DNA of 64,000 nucleotides from Pyricularia pennisetigena (Eukaryota; Ascomycota; Sordariomycetes; Magnaporthales; Pyriculariaceae). The stretch spans positions 3,968,953-4,032,952 of the forward strand of contig NC_043741.1 in assembly GCF_004337985.1 (NCBI RefSeq), read 5' to 3'. The notes beneath the pieces are model-generated. The model was given only the letters and a program-made list of their open reading frames with translations. It was not told the DNA's origin and made no database searches. This document shows, piece by piece, positions 21,081 to 34,200 of the stretch (positions are counted from its first letter, which is position 1; each line of letters opens with the position of its first letter). A program made the position numbers and the translations under genes.

Positions 21081-23522
21081 ATGGTTCCACGCGCTGAGGG
21101 AAGCCAATTGAAGAGGGCTCGGGTATGTCGCTGTAACGGTGCTGGTCAAGATGCCCCGGCGACGTTTGAATCTATTCCAACTGCTAACGGCCTTCTTTCA
21201 GCCCTCTACGGCCGATTCGGAGGGAGAATCTTTTAAGAAACCTCGCAGGTCGGAACACACAGCTCAAAAAGCGGACGAACCTACCGCGCAGCCGAAAACC
21301 CCCATATCCATCGAGCAGCAACTGCCGTCACCCATCACGCACAACCCTACCGAGGGCAGCTTCGATGCCTACAAGGAAGGGACTGTAACACCGCCTGAGG
21401 GCCGCCCGAGCCAGGTCGCACATCGTTCCCCAATCCAGGGCTTCTCGTCACCACCGCAGGATACACAAGCGACACAGGCTATTCCCTCACAGATTGTTGA
21501 TCCAAAGGCCGCGCTTTCCGATGAGGTCGAAGATGAGGAGAAGGAGGGTGTCTGGGGCTACCTCTTCCCTCTCGACACCAGATATGGCGGCAAATGTGTC
21601 GTTTTGCGGAAGCGTGGTTCCTGTCCTATGCCTGACACGGATGGCAAAAGTGACAAGCCATGCGATAAAGCCGTGAAGGGTAAGGGACTGACTGTCCTTG
21701 CTGTGTTGAGAAGAGCGCGTCTAACTCGGTTCTTGGGCCAGGCTTCCCATCGGGTGGTTATTTGATCGGACGGCATCCGGAATGCGGTAGGTACTTGATC
21801 AATTGCAATGCGGCTTCTCTCGGGCGCATACTTACATCCTTGGTGTGTCCCTTAGATATTGTGGTTGACGACCCCATCGTTTCGAATCGACACTGCCTCA
21901 TATTTGCGGAACACAAGGGTAACGACACTGTCGTCATTCTTGAGGATCTATCCAGCAACGGCACCTTTGTCAACGAGGCCATAGTCGGTCGCAACCAACG
22001 GAGGGAACTTTTGGAGCAAGATGAGATTGCTGTCAAGGATACGGCTCGGTTCATATTTCGGTACCCTAAATATCGCCAAACCAGCGCATTCTCGCAGCAA
22101 TACACACTGCTGGGCAAGCTTGGCAAAGGACACTTTGCTGAAGTCTTTGCATGCGTCGAGAAATCGACTGGGCAGCGTTATGCGGTCAAAATATTTTCCA
22201 TGGTCCCTGGTTTGGAAGAACGGACCAGGGTAGAAGGCCTTCAGCTCGAGATTGCTGTACTGATGGGAGTCAGCCACCCTAACGTACTGTGCTTGAAAGA
22301 TACCTTTCACGAGGGCAATGCAGTGTATCTGGTGCTTGAGCTGGCCCCAGAAGGTGAACTGTTCAACTTCATTGTCATGAAACAAAAGCTTTCAGAGGCT
22401 GAGACTCGGAAACTATTCACCCAACTTTTCCACGGTGTCAAGTACTTGGTATGTTTGTTCGACCATTCAACTTTGCAGAACTTGCAATATTATCATGCTG
22501 ACCTGTCTGTTTTGCGGCTTCAAAGCATGACCGAAATATCGTCCACCGCGATATCAAGCCGGAAAACATCTTGCTGGTTGACAAGGACCTGCATGTCAAA
22601 ATCGCCGATTTTGGACTTGCCAAAATCATCGGCGAGGAGTCTTTCACAACGTCCCTGTGTGGCACACCGAGCTATGTTGCACCCGAGATTCTCGTTGATG
22701 GCCGGCATCGCAAGTACACCAAAGCCGTTGACGTATGGTCGTTGGGCGTTGTGCTTTATATCTGCCTGTGCGGGTTTCCACCGTTCTCCGACGAATTGAC
22801 GAGCGAATCATTCCCTTACACCCTCACTCAGCAAATAAAGAGGGGCATATTTCACTATCCATCCCCATACTGGGACTCGGTCGGCGATCCAGCATGTGAG
22901 TTGCCACCAAATCAGCTCGGACATGAAACTGGGTCTATTATTATAGTTAAACATACATATACTAACAGTGTTTTGCTTAGTGAGCTTGATTGACTGCATG
23001 CTTGTCGTCGACCCAGAAAAGAGGTATACTATCGATCAATGCCTGGCTCACCCATGGATGACGCAAGCGCAACCCTCTGTTCACGATAGCACGGATGGCC
23101 TCGTTGGTGGTTTCGCCGGCCTTGAGGTCAATAGACGCGGTATGGTCCGGGAAAGGACACTGCTCTCTTCGATCAACTCTGTTCAAGTCACACGGGTACC
23201 CGCAGGCCCGGACCAAGAACCAGTCAAGGTATTCATCAAGAACCCCAAAGACGTCAAAACAACCCGTGCACCAGAACCGGGCCCGTCTCAGAATCGACGT
23301 CCAGATGAGTTCATCGAGATGGGCGGCAAAGGTGATCAGGTCTTGTTTGGCCATGACGGTGGGAGTAACTATCCGTCGACCGATATCGCCTCTCAGAAGA
23401 CTGCCATAAGTCAGCCTGCGGCCAATGGCGTAGAGACTCACAAGGATGGCGAAATCAAAGAAACAAAGGCGAATGGAAAGACCAAAGAGCCCACGGCGAA
23501 AGGCAAGGGCAAAGAACAGTAA
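21081..23522 (+). CDS. chk2: FHA-domain checkpoint kinase (Chk2/Cds1/PRD-4 type)
   Basis: Six exons: 21081-21122, 21202-21679, 21742-21786, 21856-22448, 22526-22895, 22981-23522; 689 aa. Chk2-family Ser/Thr kinases are activated by ATM/ATR-type kinases after DNA damage. Before the FHA there is a small SQ/TQ cluster (PSQ, DTQ, ATQ, PSQ). FHA features: GRHPEC with Arg184, SNRH at 198-201, SSNGT at 221-225. Kinase: Gly loop LGKGHFAEV around 277-285, catalytic Lys300, HRD at 393-395, DFG at 414-416, a T-loop with TSLCGTPSYVAPE. The C-terminus is disordered, with Lys-rich KGKGKEQ at the end (possible NLS). In Neurospora the Chk2 homologue PRD-4 also links DNA damage to the clock. All five introns (62-85 nt) keep phase; the first exon encodes just 14 residues, so the true start could differ. 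Confidence 0.88.
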
Positions 23523-23821
23523 TCTGTGGAGTAGTTACATTCACAGCAGATGAGTTGGAAAACTCGCACGGGCAAGACACCCAGCTTGTAAACATTACAG
23601 TAGATGATAACAGTCAATCTGTTGGCAGCGGCTTGATTTATGTTTGGTGTTACAGGGAGTGAGAGGAATATTAAGTTTTGGAGTTCTTCATAACCTGAGC
23701 ATGATGCGAATGATTTGGTCTACATGTAGTGTTGCTATCAACCTCGGGTTCTGTTCATAGCTCGCTCTTTCTTTTTATCATGTGCGGTGGCCGCCAGAAA
23801 TTAATTGTATTATTGAAAACG

Positions 23822-23822
<1 letters not shown>

Positions 23823-23879
<57 letters not shown>
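23823..23879. repeat. T12 followed directly by A45
   Basis: 57-bp tract of 12 T then 45 A, the longest homopolymer in the window. It can fold back on itself through the T/A junction. Confidence 0.9.
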
Positions 23880-23880
<1 letters not shown>

Positions 23881-24191
23881 ATGTCTAGTAACGCAGGCCA
23901 AGACCATGTCAAGTCAAACTATAGCTTAGAGAACTAGGTCTTCTCCCAAAAAAACTCACAATAAACGTTCCCGCCCATATTCCCATGCCTGTTATGACCT
24001 AGGCTCTTACCCCCACGTAAACCAAGACACTTTTCAGACTTTTGTAGCGGTAAGATATAGCCACCAAGGTTCAGAACAGGCCCAAGAAAATAGGAAAGGA
24101 GAAGGATGAAAACGACTTGGCTTCGAAGCATATAAACAAAGACATCATGTTCACAATCGTGACATCGTATTAAGACTTGTGCCGCATTACG

Positions 24192-24207
24192 ATATATATA
24201 TATATAT
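24192..24207. repeat. (AT)8 dinucleotide microsatellite
   Basis: Perfect alternating AT over 16 bases in the 3' intergenic region. Confidence 0.9.
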
Positions 24208-24709
24208 CTCCCAGCGCCCCAAGAAGTCTCGAACCAAAAACAAGGACGTCCGCGCCTCCCACCCATACCCCAATGCCCAAAATTCATCGTATTGCCCACC
24301 AAGAAACGCAGACCAGGATCGCCGTAGGGTGCCTCTTCGGCACCCATAACAAAAAATAAACATTGGATGAACCAAAACGAAACAACCAATCCCCACCATT
24401 GCCAATAGCAAGAGAAGAGTAAAGACGATACCGACATGAAAATACGCGAAAAAGAGAGAATGACCACAAGTAGTATCCAGAGTATGATATCGTGATTTAT
24501 ACAAGGAGGACTGGCAGTGTACTGTCATCCCTTCAAGGATGTGACCTGGTATCCCCTCTAACATTGGAGCAAAGGTTGCGCCTGAAGCTGCCAAGACTCC
24601 GCCTTCCACGCGGCGGCGGTGATGACGATACACTGGCCGCCGCTCCTATGTGCAATTGCCATCCTCGTTCAGACGGACTGCCACGCAACGAGCCCAGCCC
24701 ATGTAAACC

Positions 24710-27700
24710 CTACCTCTCGGGTATGGGCGATTTGGCGAGCCGACCACCGGCACTAACTCGTTTCTGTAGTCGTGCCTCGCGCTCACGGGCCAGTTTATCA
24801 GCAGTGGCCTGATTAAGATCCTGAATCGTCGAGGAGACGGTCTGCTGGTTGCCGACCATCGATATCGACGTGCTGCGACCGCGTTTAGCTTCCAAGTACT
24901 GTTGTGCGGAGCGACTAAGAGGGAAGGCCGGCATGGTGGACGGTATTTCGGCACCATTTTGAATCAAGAGCTCTGCGACGGGGAAGGGAGTAGTCCGTTC
25001 ACCATCGACACGTGCGTTCGGGGTCGACAAGGGCACGGGTGACGGAGAGGCCGGATCTGCGGCGGCGAGGGCCAAGAAAATGGCGTGTGTGCCACGAGAC
25101 CTATCAGTCACATTTACATTTGCCCTCAAAGCCAAGGCATAAATGACCTGCTGAATCTCATTGCGCTTGATAGCAGCAAGTAAGGTCTCGTCGGCTGTGG
25201 CGTAGCGGGAAGTGGTGGGCGATAAGGGATCCACAAATGCTCTGTCGACGTATTTCATGGTTATGAACTTGAGCCTTTGTTCTCTGGTAGCATGAGGTCC
25301 TGGCTTGATCGAGTGGTCAAGCCTAGCCTCCCATATCATGTTGGCAACGCGGTTACCAACAAGCATTAGCAGCTCGACAATGTCGGGAGTGCGGAACGAC
25401 GTGATATCGAGTGTTAGAGATCTGATCTTGCTGATGTGCGTCCCGAGCGACCTGTGAATGCCACTGCATTCGATGCATAGGATGATGGCAAGGTTGAGCG
25501 ACACCCACTCAACCTTGGACCCGGACCCGCAGTCCGCGCACCACAGATTGCCTTGGTCATTCTCGCGTAAAGCCTGGAGTAGCTTGTCCGGGTTCTCCTC
25601 GTGACTGCCTGCAGAGCCGACGCGATGCCCACTCGGCGCGCCACCGACCGTGGTTCGGCGGGCGGGGAACCCAGAAGAAGACGTATTGGCAGCGTGCCCA
25701 TGCCCGAGCGAGGGGCTTTTCCCGGTAAGGATGGAACCAATATCTCTTCGGAAACTAGCCGACTGGTCCGTGCCTGACTGGACTGGCTTGTCTCGGACAC
25801 CTCGACCCTCAACCGCACTTTGCAGCGCATTGTTGATGGAGGTGATCCAGCTGTTCATATCCTCCTCGGACGTCGCTTGGTAGACCCTTTTGAACTGTGG
25901 CGTGATGACTTCAAAGCAGAAGCGTCTTTCGGCGTTCCTGGCCTCGCGGACTGAAGCCATGCGGAGATCGATTGGGTCCATATGCAAGTCCAGCTTCTGC
26001 TTCCAGTTGCTGTATTCCGACAGTTTACCCTGATCTAGAACTATCCAGAATCTGTGAAAGCACATTCATAGGTTAACCGAACAACTCTCACCGCTATTGT
26101 TTGAGAAACAATAACCCGAAAAAAAAAAGAATGGAATAGGATGGAATAGGATGGGCCTTACTTGTGCCAGGTCTGCTTGTTCAAGGCCGCTCGCGGGTCT
26201 ACATGACCACCTGGTCGACTCAAGGACCATAACAGACCTTCTTTGCGCTGCGCTGCATTCTTGTCCGAGATGGCAGACTGCGACGGATCTCGCTCTTCCA
26301 GATCGCGAATTCCCTTGAACTTGGAGGGCGGCGGGGGACTGCCTACATTTACAGACGAATGGCTAAAGCTGCCAGGTGATTTGGAAAGATCCCCTACGGC
26401 CGTGCTGCTAGAGGTGGTGCTGTTCGGTACGGTGCGCAGCTGTGAGCCGGTGCTGTCTGCCCTTCCAAGTTCGCTGTCTGAATTCGTGCTTCCGTTGAGC
26501 GGTGTCGCGACACTTGGCATGGCTGCAGTGAGAGGTGTTTCCGGTTCCATGGTCGCCCCGTTGCTCTTCTCCAAAACCCGGCGCTTTTCCTCCCTTTCTC
26601 TGCGCTGATACTGATACTCCTTATCCGCCTCTTGTACTTCATTTGATAACGCCTCCAGTTGCGGCAAGAGAGCCTCGACCTTTTTGGCCGTAGACAAGAA
26701 CCCCTTCGTTTGGGCATCAGCGTACTTTGTGAGATGAGACAGGACCTCCTGCTCCTTGCGCCCACCTGACAAATCTTGCATGAATGAAGAATAGTCGAAC
26801 CTCTTCAGCTCAAAATTGCGTCGTTTACCCTGATATTTGTTATCGCTCTCAACCAATTTTTTGGTTTTGACCGAATCGGACCGCTGACCCAAATACTTGC
26901 CTACGTAGGCATAGTAGTCCTTGCTCTCTTCCTCAAAATCTCGTTTTTTGGCCTCGGCCTGCTTGATATCCATCGTATACAGCCTGTTTAGCGGCTCGAT
27001 TATCATTCTCTGCAGGTTTGCAGCATTTTGTCTCTCGTAAAACAAAATTTCCCTAGCTATCTTGTCAAAGTAATGGTCGATCGCGGGCTGCACGGCGTTG
27101 GTGTTGGTAGCCGATGCCTCCTTCAGGGCATCTACAAATGCCATGAACGCCTCATTGGCCTCCGCCTGGGTGGTCTGCGCCTGCTCTGCCTTCTTGATCA
27201 GGCGCTTCATCTGCGTCCGCATACTGCCCGTCTTTTGCTCCAGCGCCTTGATGGTCGCCCTAAACACAGGCCCATCATCCGTAACGGCTACGTCTTCGCC
27301 CGGCCTTGGACATGCCACGTCGACCTTGACAGGCTCAGAAGAGGTCGTGGATGGAGGTGGAAGCACGTCACTCGGTGAGTCTGCATTGAAGTTGGTGCGA
27401 GGGGACACAGGCTCGTTAATATCCGCAGCACTTATCCTCGACTCAACGGACTGCGACGACGCTACCCGTATCCTAGGCGGGGCATGTAGCAAAAACTGAG
27501 GCGAGGGCGAGCTGGGCTGGCTCATGTAGCCATTAGAATCTAGACGAGCGTCAGCTGGGGTTTAACGACGCCATCCTCGAAAACATGCATCCACCTACTT
27601 GATACCCAGAAAGCGAAACTGGCCAAGGAGACCAAGCGATGACCACGCTGGTCATACTCGACAAACTGCATGCAACAGGGAGCTTATCAGCAAAAAGACC

Positions 27701-28652
27701 CAGACGCTGGACCTAAACCGCCAGCAGGTAAGGGGGTATAATGGATCATGGTATTGCATACGCTGCAGGAATTGCGCCAGCCTCCGCCCTTGTCTTCAGC
27801 AATCTTTGGTGGTTTCCACTTCCATGACCACTCAAATGATATTGACGGGCTCCCATCTGTGGAATAGTCCCCCACGAGTTCGACATTGGAATTCTTGTGA
27901 AGATTCGGATCGGCGTGGAACTCCCTCGTCACGAGGTTTTCTACCTCCTTGGCGGAAGAGGCATAGACAAATGTTAGGTTGTTAACGTGCGTATCGGTTG
28001 AGGCAGTGCCGGCGGCCACGTCCAAGCTGGCGGCGGAGGTTGGACTCGGGGCACCTGGGGTCTGCCGTATCACGAATGTGAAGTTGAAGTTGAGTTCATC
28101 GTCGCTGTTGAACTTGATGATGAAGTGCGGCGGCCCGCCTGACGAGATCGTTTCTGGGTCCTGATGAGAGCGACCGGCGTTAGTACAAACCAAATACCAG
28201 CCTCAGCAACCCGGGAAGATCAGGCAGTGCCAGTCGTAGACGGCGGGTGAGAGGTGAGGTACGATGAGGTGCGGCGGCGGCGTACCTGGACGAACTCGAC
28301 GGGGCAACTATCGCCAAGAGAACGAGAAGCCGAGACTCGAGTGGCAGGGAAAGCATTGGGAACTATGTTGATAGAGGAGCGCTTGCGCGGAGACGAGACA
28401 ACGACGGATGAAATAGACACTACAAGGGCTCAAGGTTTGTTGGTCAGTTCGCCGCACCAACGGACGTAACATGGGGTTGGTAAGTTAAGTAGATAGGCAG
28501 GGTACGCCGAGATCAGTGCAACAAGGATCACAGCGCAGTCTGGGCGCACGTCGGACGGCCATGCTAAGGGCATAAGGTGTAGACTGACATCGATTTTGAT
28601 CCCGGAGATAAAGCGCAGCAGGCTCCTCGGGGCGACTTGTGACGTTACCCAT
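24710..28652 (-). CDS. csx2: BAR-PH-ArfGAP protein (Csx2/Cnt5-type centaurin)
   Basis: Six exons on the minus strand: 28589-28652, 28286-28419, 27762-28160, 27599-27665, 26162-27539, 24710-26051; 1127 aa. It should stimulate GTP hydrolysis on Arf-family GTPases at curved, phosphoinositide-bearing membranes. The N-terminus begins MGNVTSRPEEPAALYLRDQ (a myristoylation-like MG start) and has a fungal-specific region of about 220 residues. A BAR-like helical domain is at about 307-555, a PH domain at about 650-765 (split by the last intron), and the ArfGAP zinc finger from about 833 with Cys852, Cys855, Cys873, Cys876 and arginine finger Arg881 (GIHRSLG). Ankyrin-like sequence follows, then a basic tail. 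Introns are 169, 125, 96, 59 and 110 nt; phases all match. Start choice rests on the MGNVTS exon, which is only 64 nt. Confidence 0.87.
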
Positions 28653-31233
28653 CGTTGTGTGTTTTGTTGTTGTCGTCGTCGGCTTTCCTGGTGCGTGCTA
28701 TGGTTGCGTGCTGCAAGCCCGGCCGGGCGGGCAAAGATATGATGGATTTCGATGTCGCCTGCCTGTGCCTATTGTGGACTTTGGTTTGTGCAGGTAGATT
28801 TATTTAGAGGTTCGGGAGATGGCGCAAGGGCGCCGCCAGCGACAAGAGAAGTAAGATGCAAGACGGGGAGTTAGAGTCTAGTAATGGAGAACAGCGTGCG
28901 ACTCAGTCCAGCTGTTTTCTGGTCTAGGTATGCATGGCTGGCTCTTGCTTGCAAGCATTTCAAAGTATTAATTCATCCACGGCTTTTGCCAGCGACCAGC
29001 GGGGGAGAAATCGCATTTGATTCACTCGATCCAATTCACGTCAAATCCGGGATAACAGGCAGACTTGACCCACCCCGCCCGCTCAGCTAGCTAGCGTAAG
29101 GAACCTTGCGTAAGAATTCGGTTAGGTAAGGTGAGCGAGGTACCTTACCTTGGCCGCTTGGCTTGCTTGGGCACCACTTCACCTACGTATTGTGCTCCAT
29201 TTAAAAAGCCCGGTATGCAATTTGCCGAGTACCTGTACGCAACAAGCTTACCTTGGGAAAGTACTTCGTAAGGGAACGCAAATTGGGGTGGGATTAATCG
29301 GGGCTTTGCTTCAAGCGCCCGATGCCTGCCTGCCCACCCGCCTTGTGTCGATGTTAGGTACCTTACCTACCTGGTACCTTCTAGGTAGCCTAAGTACAAA
29401 GACCTACGTGGCCTTGACTGGCGAGACTGCGGAATCCTCGACTTTATTTATGCTGTAGCCTACAGTCGAACTTGATTTACGAGGGCAGTGCCTTGCCGTG
29501 TGCGCGGGCTCTGTCGCAGAATGCGATCAGTCACTGCGGATTGCCTTTTCCGGTCCTTGTCGGTGGATTTTAACCTAAATACGAAGAGGTAGCTCCCAAG
29601 GTTTCCCTGGGATTCATAGGTACCTAGGGTAGTAATCTTTGGGGCCCATGTACGATGTAGCCAAGCAATAGGGCATTTCAAAACCCCAGGATTAACTGGC
29701 TCATGAAGGCTGAACACATGTTTCAACTCCTTCACTCACCCGCACCTGCAGATTCTTGCAAGAGACCGACGCAACCAACCCAGAGTTCTCAGCACCTACC
29801 AACCTGTAGGTGAGGAGCTACGTCTAATAAATTATAAATTATAAATCATAAATAATAAATAGCCTAGGCTAGCTGTCCCAAGGCTGCGAGGGCACATGAG
29901 CCCAAAAATTGGACGCCTTGCGTAGAGCATGATACCTGCACGGCGAGAAAGAAAAAGATAAAAACTTTGGATAACAACCAACCAACTCCAATAAATCAGT
30001 CCATCGTATACCGCATGTTGCTGTTACGTCTTGCCAGTGGCGCAGCACTGGGGCACACAAGACAATGAATAGGAAACAACAGTCTTGGGCATACCACCTC
30101 CTCGTATTGATCACTGAAACGCTATACTCACAGTAGGTAGGTACCTTACGTACTGATATCCCCGGGCGTTAAACATTCATCAAAGTTTTCGGCGTACCAT
30201 ACCTACATCATGCTACTGCCCGTGATGCTGTTTGTTTCTAGACCTAGTGCTTGTGAAAACCGAAGGCGAATAAGACTGCCCAGCTGCAAAGCAGGCAGCC
30301 TTATGATCCATCCAGGGAAGGTGCACCTGACCCTCCAAAATGCACAATGGATCCAATGTTGGACTTTTTTTTTGTGTTTATTATGGTAGATAAAGAAATT
30401 TCAAACGTGGGACCAAAATTCTACGAAGTAATTCTGCAGAATGTTCTTGAAGTGTTTTTGTTGAGCGCAACAGTCTCGCGGAGAAAAAAAAATTCAACCA
30501 AAATAGTTATCATATTTATTTAGAGTAGCGTGTTTGCTGGTCTCAAGCCTACCTCCCGACCAAGCATGGACGTGTCTATCTGTAGTACGGAGGTGACGCT
30601 AACATTCAACCCAACATGAAAATAGAAATCATCACTTGATTAGCTGATACGTAGCTACCTAACTAACCTTAACTACCCCTAAAACTAAACCTAGACTAGA
30701 CCAGAACTAGCCCAGCAGTGGACGTCTAGGGACCGGCCACACGGTTTGGACGCTTTAACCCTACAGTCAGTAAAACATGTCGCCCAAGCCGAACAACATG
30801 CCCCGCTTTTATTCCATAGTCCCACAGGGCCGCCTGTCATTTTGGAATGACGTTGGAGGCCGGCACGGCCAATCCATCCATCCCCTCCCCCCATTTGCAA
30901 GCAACTTGGACGTGGAACCCACTTTGGGATCAATTGATGCTCCAAAGGCAACAAGCCCTTCTGGTTATGCGTGTTTAGGCTGGGCTCCAGGTGTTTGTCA
31001 ATGTGCCCTTGTCGCCAATGTGCCTAGGTATCGTGGCCTTTTTCTCATGACAGCCACTCTCGATTGCTCAACGAAAGCGGCGGCCGAATAAGCCTCCCGA
31101 CGGTTTTATGGTCTGATCGGGACCGGGGCCTGCCCTCAGCCTTCGCTTCTGGCTCCTGGGCAAACCCCCTTCTACCGTTGCGCTCCCCCCCAAACTACAA
31201 CCCGACTTTATCGATCAACTGCTACCGTCCGAC
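28653..31233. other. 2.6 kb divergent intergenic region
   Basis: Upstream of both the ArfGAP and MUN/C2 genes. Contains many ACCT/AGGT elements (about 29121-29150, 29335-29400, 29615-29635, 30130-30150, 30650-30690), a TAAATTA-type AT repeat (29825-29861), and a pyrimidine-rich block at 31140-31230 just before the MUN/C2 ATG. No gene seen. Confidence 0.5.
29825..29861. repeat. AT-only short tandem repeat
   Basis: Imperfect repeats of ATTATAAA/ATAAATA over about 37 bases with almost no G or C. Confidence 0.8.
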
Positions 31234-34200
31234 ATGTCCACCGCCTCGACTCGGTCATGGAAACCGTCCAGGCGCCTCCAGAGCATACAAGATGGGGAGC
31301 GCCGAGCCCGAGCCAGCTCGCGAGCTAGCCAAGGGCCTCTACCGCCAAACGAGGTTTACAGCTATGCCTTGCGAGTCGCATACCTAAACTACCTGCTGCA
31401 GCCAAAAAAGAAACGTAAAGAATATGTCAAGCTTTCAAGGCCACAGTCCAGAATACACGCCTCGGGCGTCGGTGACCTGATCAGAGAGTTTACGGGCACA
31501 ACAAGCTCTGGCAACGTCAAACTGCCGCACAGCTTTCGCCATTCTCTCGAAAAGAGGATGGAAGGCGTTCTAACTGGCTCCGAGCGCATGCCTGGCTACA
31601 GCGATGCTGCTGTCAAGCGAACCTTTGGAGAAGCGTATACTGCCTTCACCGCTCAGGACTTTCGTAGGTCTGTAGACAAGGACCGCAAGCTCGAACCTCT
31701 TATTCTCATATTTTATAGCTCTGCCAACAGAGCACAGGCGCGTGCCACAACCCCAGAAGATCAATCCTGGCGCGTCTTGGTTGATAGGCATCTGTCTCTT
31801 TTTGTGCGGCTTGTCGTGGCCGTCCTCCGCGATCATGGGAGTGATCGGGACAGGCCCGAGTTGATGAATCGCCTGGCAACTCTGGAGAAGAAGCTCATAA
31901 ATAACGACAAGGACCTGTATCTCGACACCGGCCAAGATGCGCAGCACAAGACCATTGAGGTCGAGATTCCCCTGACGCACGATGTCAAGGACATGCCCAT
32001 GGTGCAGTTCGTTGCAAATGTGTTTGCACGAGATTTAGCAACGGTCCAGGCAGATATTAATTCAAACCGTTCGCTCTGGACTGCCGAGAACGGTGTAAGG
32101 GACTTCAAAGCATACCAACAGAGGATGAATGCCAGCATGAACGGAGCCTTGCGGCGGCAGGACTTCGATGTTGACGACGCCTACGAAGAGTGGAAGAAGG
32201 CAGAAGGCAAGCTCTTGGCAGCTATGATTAGTGATGTTATTAATGCCCGGCCAGATCTCGCAGGATCAGCTTCAACTAGTGCTGAGAAGCCTTTGCCAAC
32301 CCGACCACAATCATACTACAACGAAGACCAGGCATTTGCAGACCTTGGAAGGCTGGTAACAAGCCCCGACTCTGCATCGGCCCCGTTCAGTTTCGACGGC
32401 TCTCCCAGTCTTGGCTCGCTTTCCCTGGACGACTCGTCCAGCATACGCAGTGTGGATGAGCCTAGCTACACATTTATCCCACCAGACCCTCGACACTGCT
32501 ACAAGCAAGTCCTCCAGCTGACGACGTTGCACGACCTCCTCCACCCAGACCCCTCTGCCCCATGCTCTCTACTCTCCGTACAGTCCGAGACCTTTCTCGC
32601 TGAACTGGCGCTGCGATGGAGACTGCCACAGCACACTCGACACATAACTTTCATGGAGGTAGTGGGCCAGCATTTCCTTGAACAACAGGTGTCCATCGAA
32701 GAATTGACCATGGCGTTCGAATTTGCCAAGGAGACTGCCCCTGAGGTGAAACGACCGCCTCACATTATGTTCTACACCGATCCTCTGATGCACATACCAA
32801 GAAGCCAATGGAGCATCCCAGACACTTCTGCATATCGAACATTGCTTCACAGTCTCAATGATGCCCTTTTACGGGACATGCTTGAACTTCTTTCCAAATG
32901 TTACGAGGACAAGCCGCCCTCGTTTGCCAAGCCGCTCATGTTTATCATGAACAATATTCACAGCGACGAAGCGTTCTCGCAGCGGCAGGAGGATGCAGAT
33001 GAGTACGCCGAAGCTCTTTCGGCTGCTCTTCGCAAAAATGCTGCTGCTGTTTACCGCTCGTATCTGGATGCAGAGCTGCCAGAGAGCCAGGAAGATTGGG
33101 ACTTTAGCCACGTGGTAAAGCTTGGTCAAAGTGTTGTTGCCCTTTGCGAAAGGGTCCAAAAGAAGTTTAGGAAGCATCCTGTAATACTTGGGGCGTCTCC
33201 TTTTGGCGTTCTGGTTGAGACCATGTTCCCTACGTTTGAGGAAGACGCAAAGGCCATAGTCGAACGAATCCTCGCCGTGCACACTGAGCGGAAAGAGGAG
33301 GTGCATGTGCAGGATGGGTTTGATCTTTACAAGGAGCTGGTTGAGATCCGCAAGATCCATGTCAAGGCTCTACCATCGAAGCCCTTCTTCTTCTCGATTG
33401 AGGATTTGCTGCAAGGTTTTGTATGGAGGTGGATCCAATCCGCAGAGGAGCGGTTGCAGGAATTTGTCGAACAAGCTGTCAAACAGGACCAGTTCCAAGT
33501 GAAGACTCGGAACCCAGACGGTATTGCTTCCGATAACGAACGCCACAGCGTGTCCATCCTGGACATTTTTGCCATGTTCAACCAGACAGTTGATCAAGTG
33601 TTCCAGCTGGGATGGGATGACGATGTGCACCATGCTCGCTTCATGACGGCACTTGCAAAAGGGTTTGCGGCCGGCATCGGACGCTACTGTGAGATAGTCG
33701 ATCAAAGGTTCTCAAGAGAAATGGATCGCGCTTCGGCGCAGGATGCGGCGGCAGCAGCCTCCAAGACGACGCAAGAAAGGTTCATGCAGTACGCCAAGGA
33801 TGCATTGAGCACGAAAGAAAAGGCTGAGCCGTTCCAATTCTACCCTGAGGTGAGAAAGACTGGTCCGGGCTAGTCACGAGAACGGAGCAGTGCTGACACA
33901 AGTTCCCACAGTCTTTTGTCAAATTAAACAATATTGAATATGCGATGCAAGCTCTAGACAAGCTTGAGAAGTTGGTTAATGCCGATGGCTGCGCAGATGT
34001 GCTGCTCAAGGCGGATGGTCCCATCAGAATGTTCCAAAAGACTTCGAGGTACACATTCACGATCAAAATCGTAGAGGCCGAAGACTTGAAAGCGTGCGAC
34101 CCCACGGGAACAAGCGACCCGTATGTGGTGCTATGCGACGAATACCAGAAGCGACTGGCCAAAACGAGGATCGTCATGAGGAACCTGAACCCGCGTTGGG

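Larger units (their letters stand above)
23523..24709. other. Convergent intergenic region with a T12-A45 tract and (AT)n
   Basis: 1.2 kb between the FHA kinase and ArfGAP stop codons. Holds the T12/A45 tract at 23823-23879 and an (AT)8 run at 24192-24207. Open frames on the minus strand around 23934-24633 are rich in Phe/Cys/Trp and look non-coding. Confidence 0.55.

Noticed and set aside
23934..24633. Minus-strand frames beside the poly(A) tract
   Set aside because: Composition (Phe, Cys, Trp, Gly rich) and low-complexity IYIYI show non-coding AT-rich DNA.
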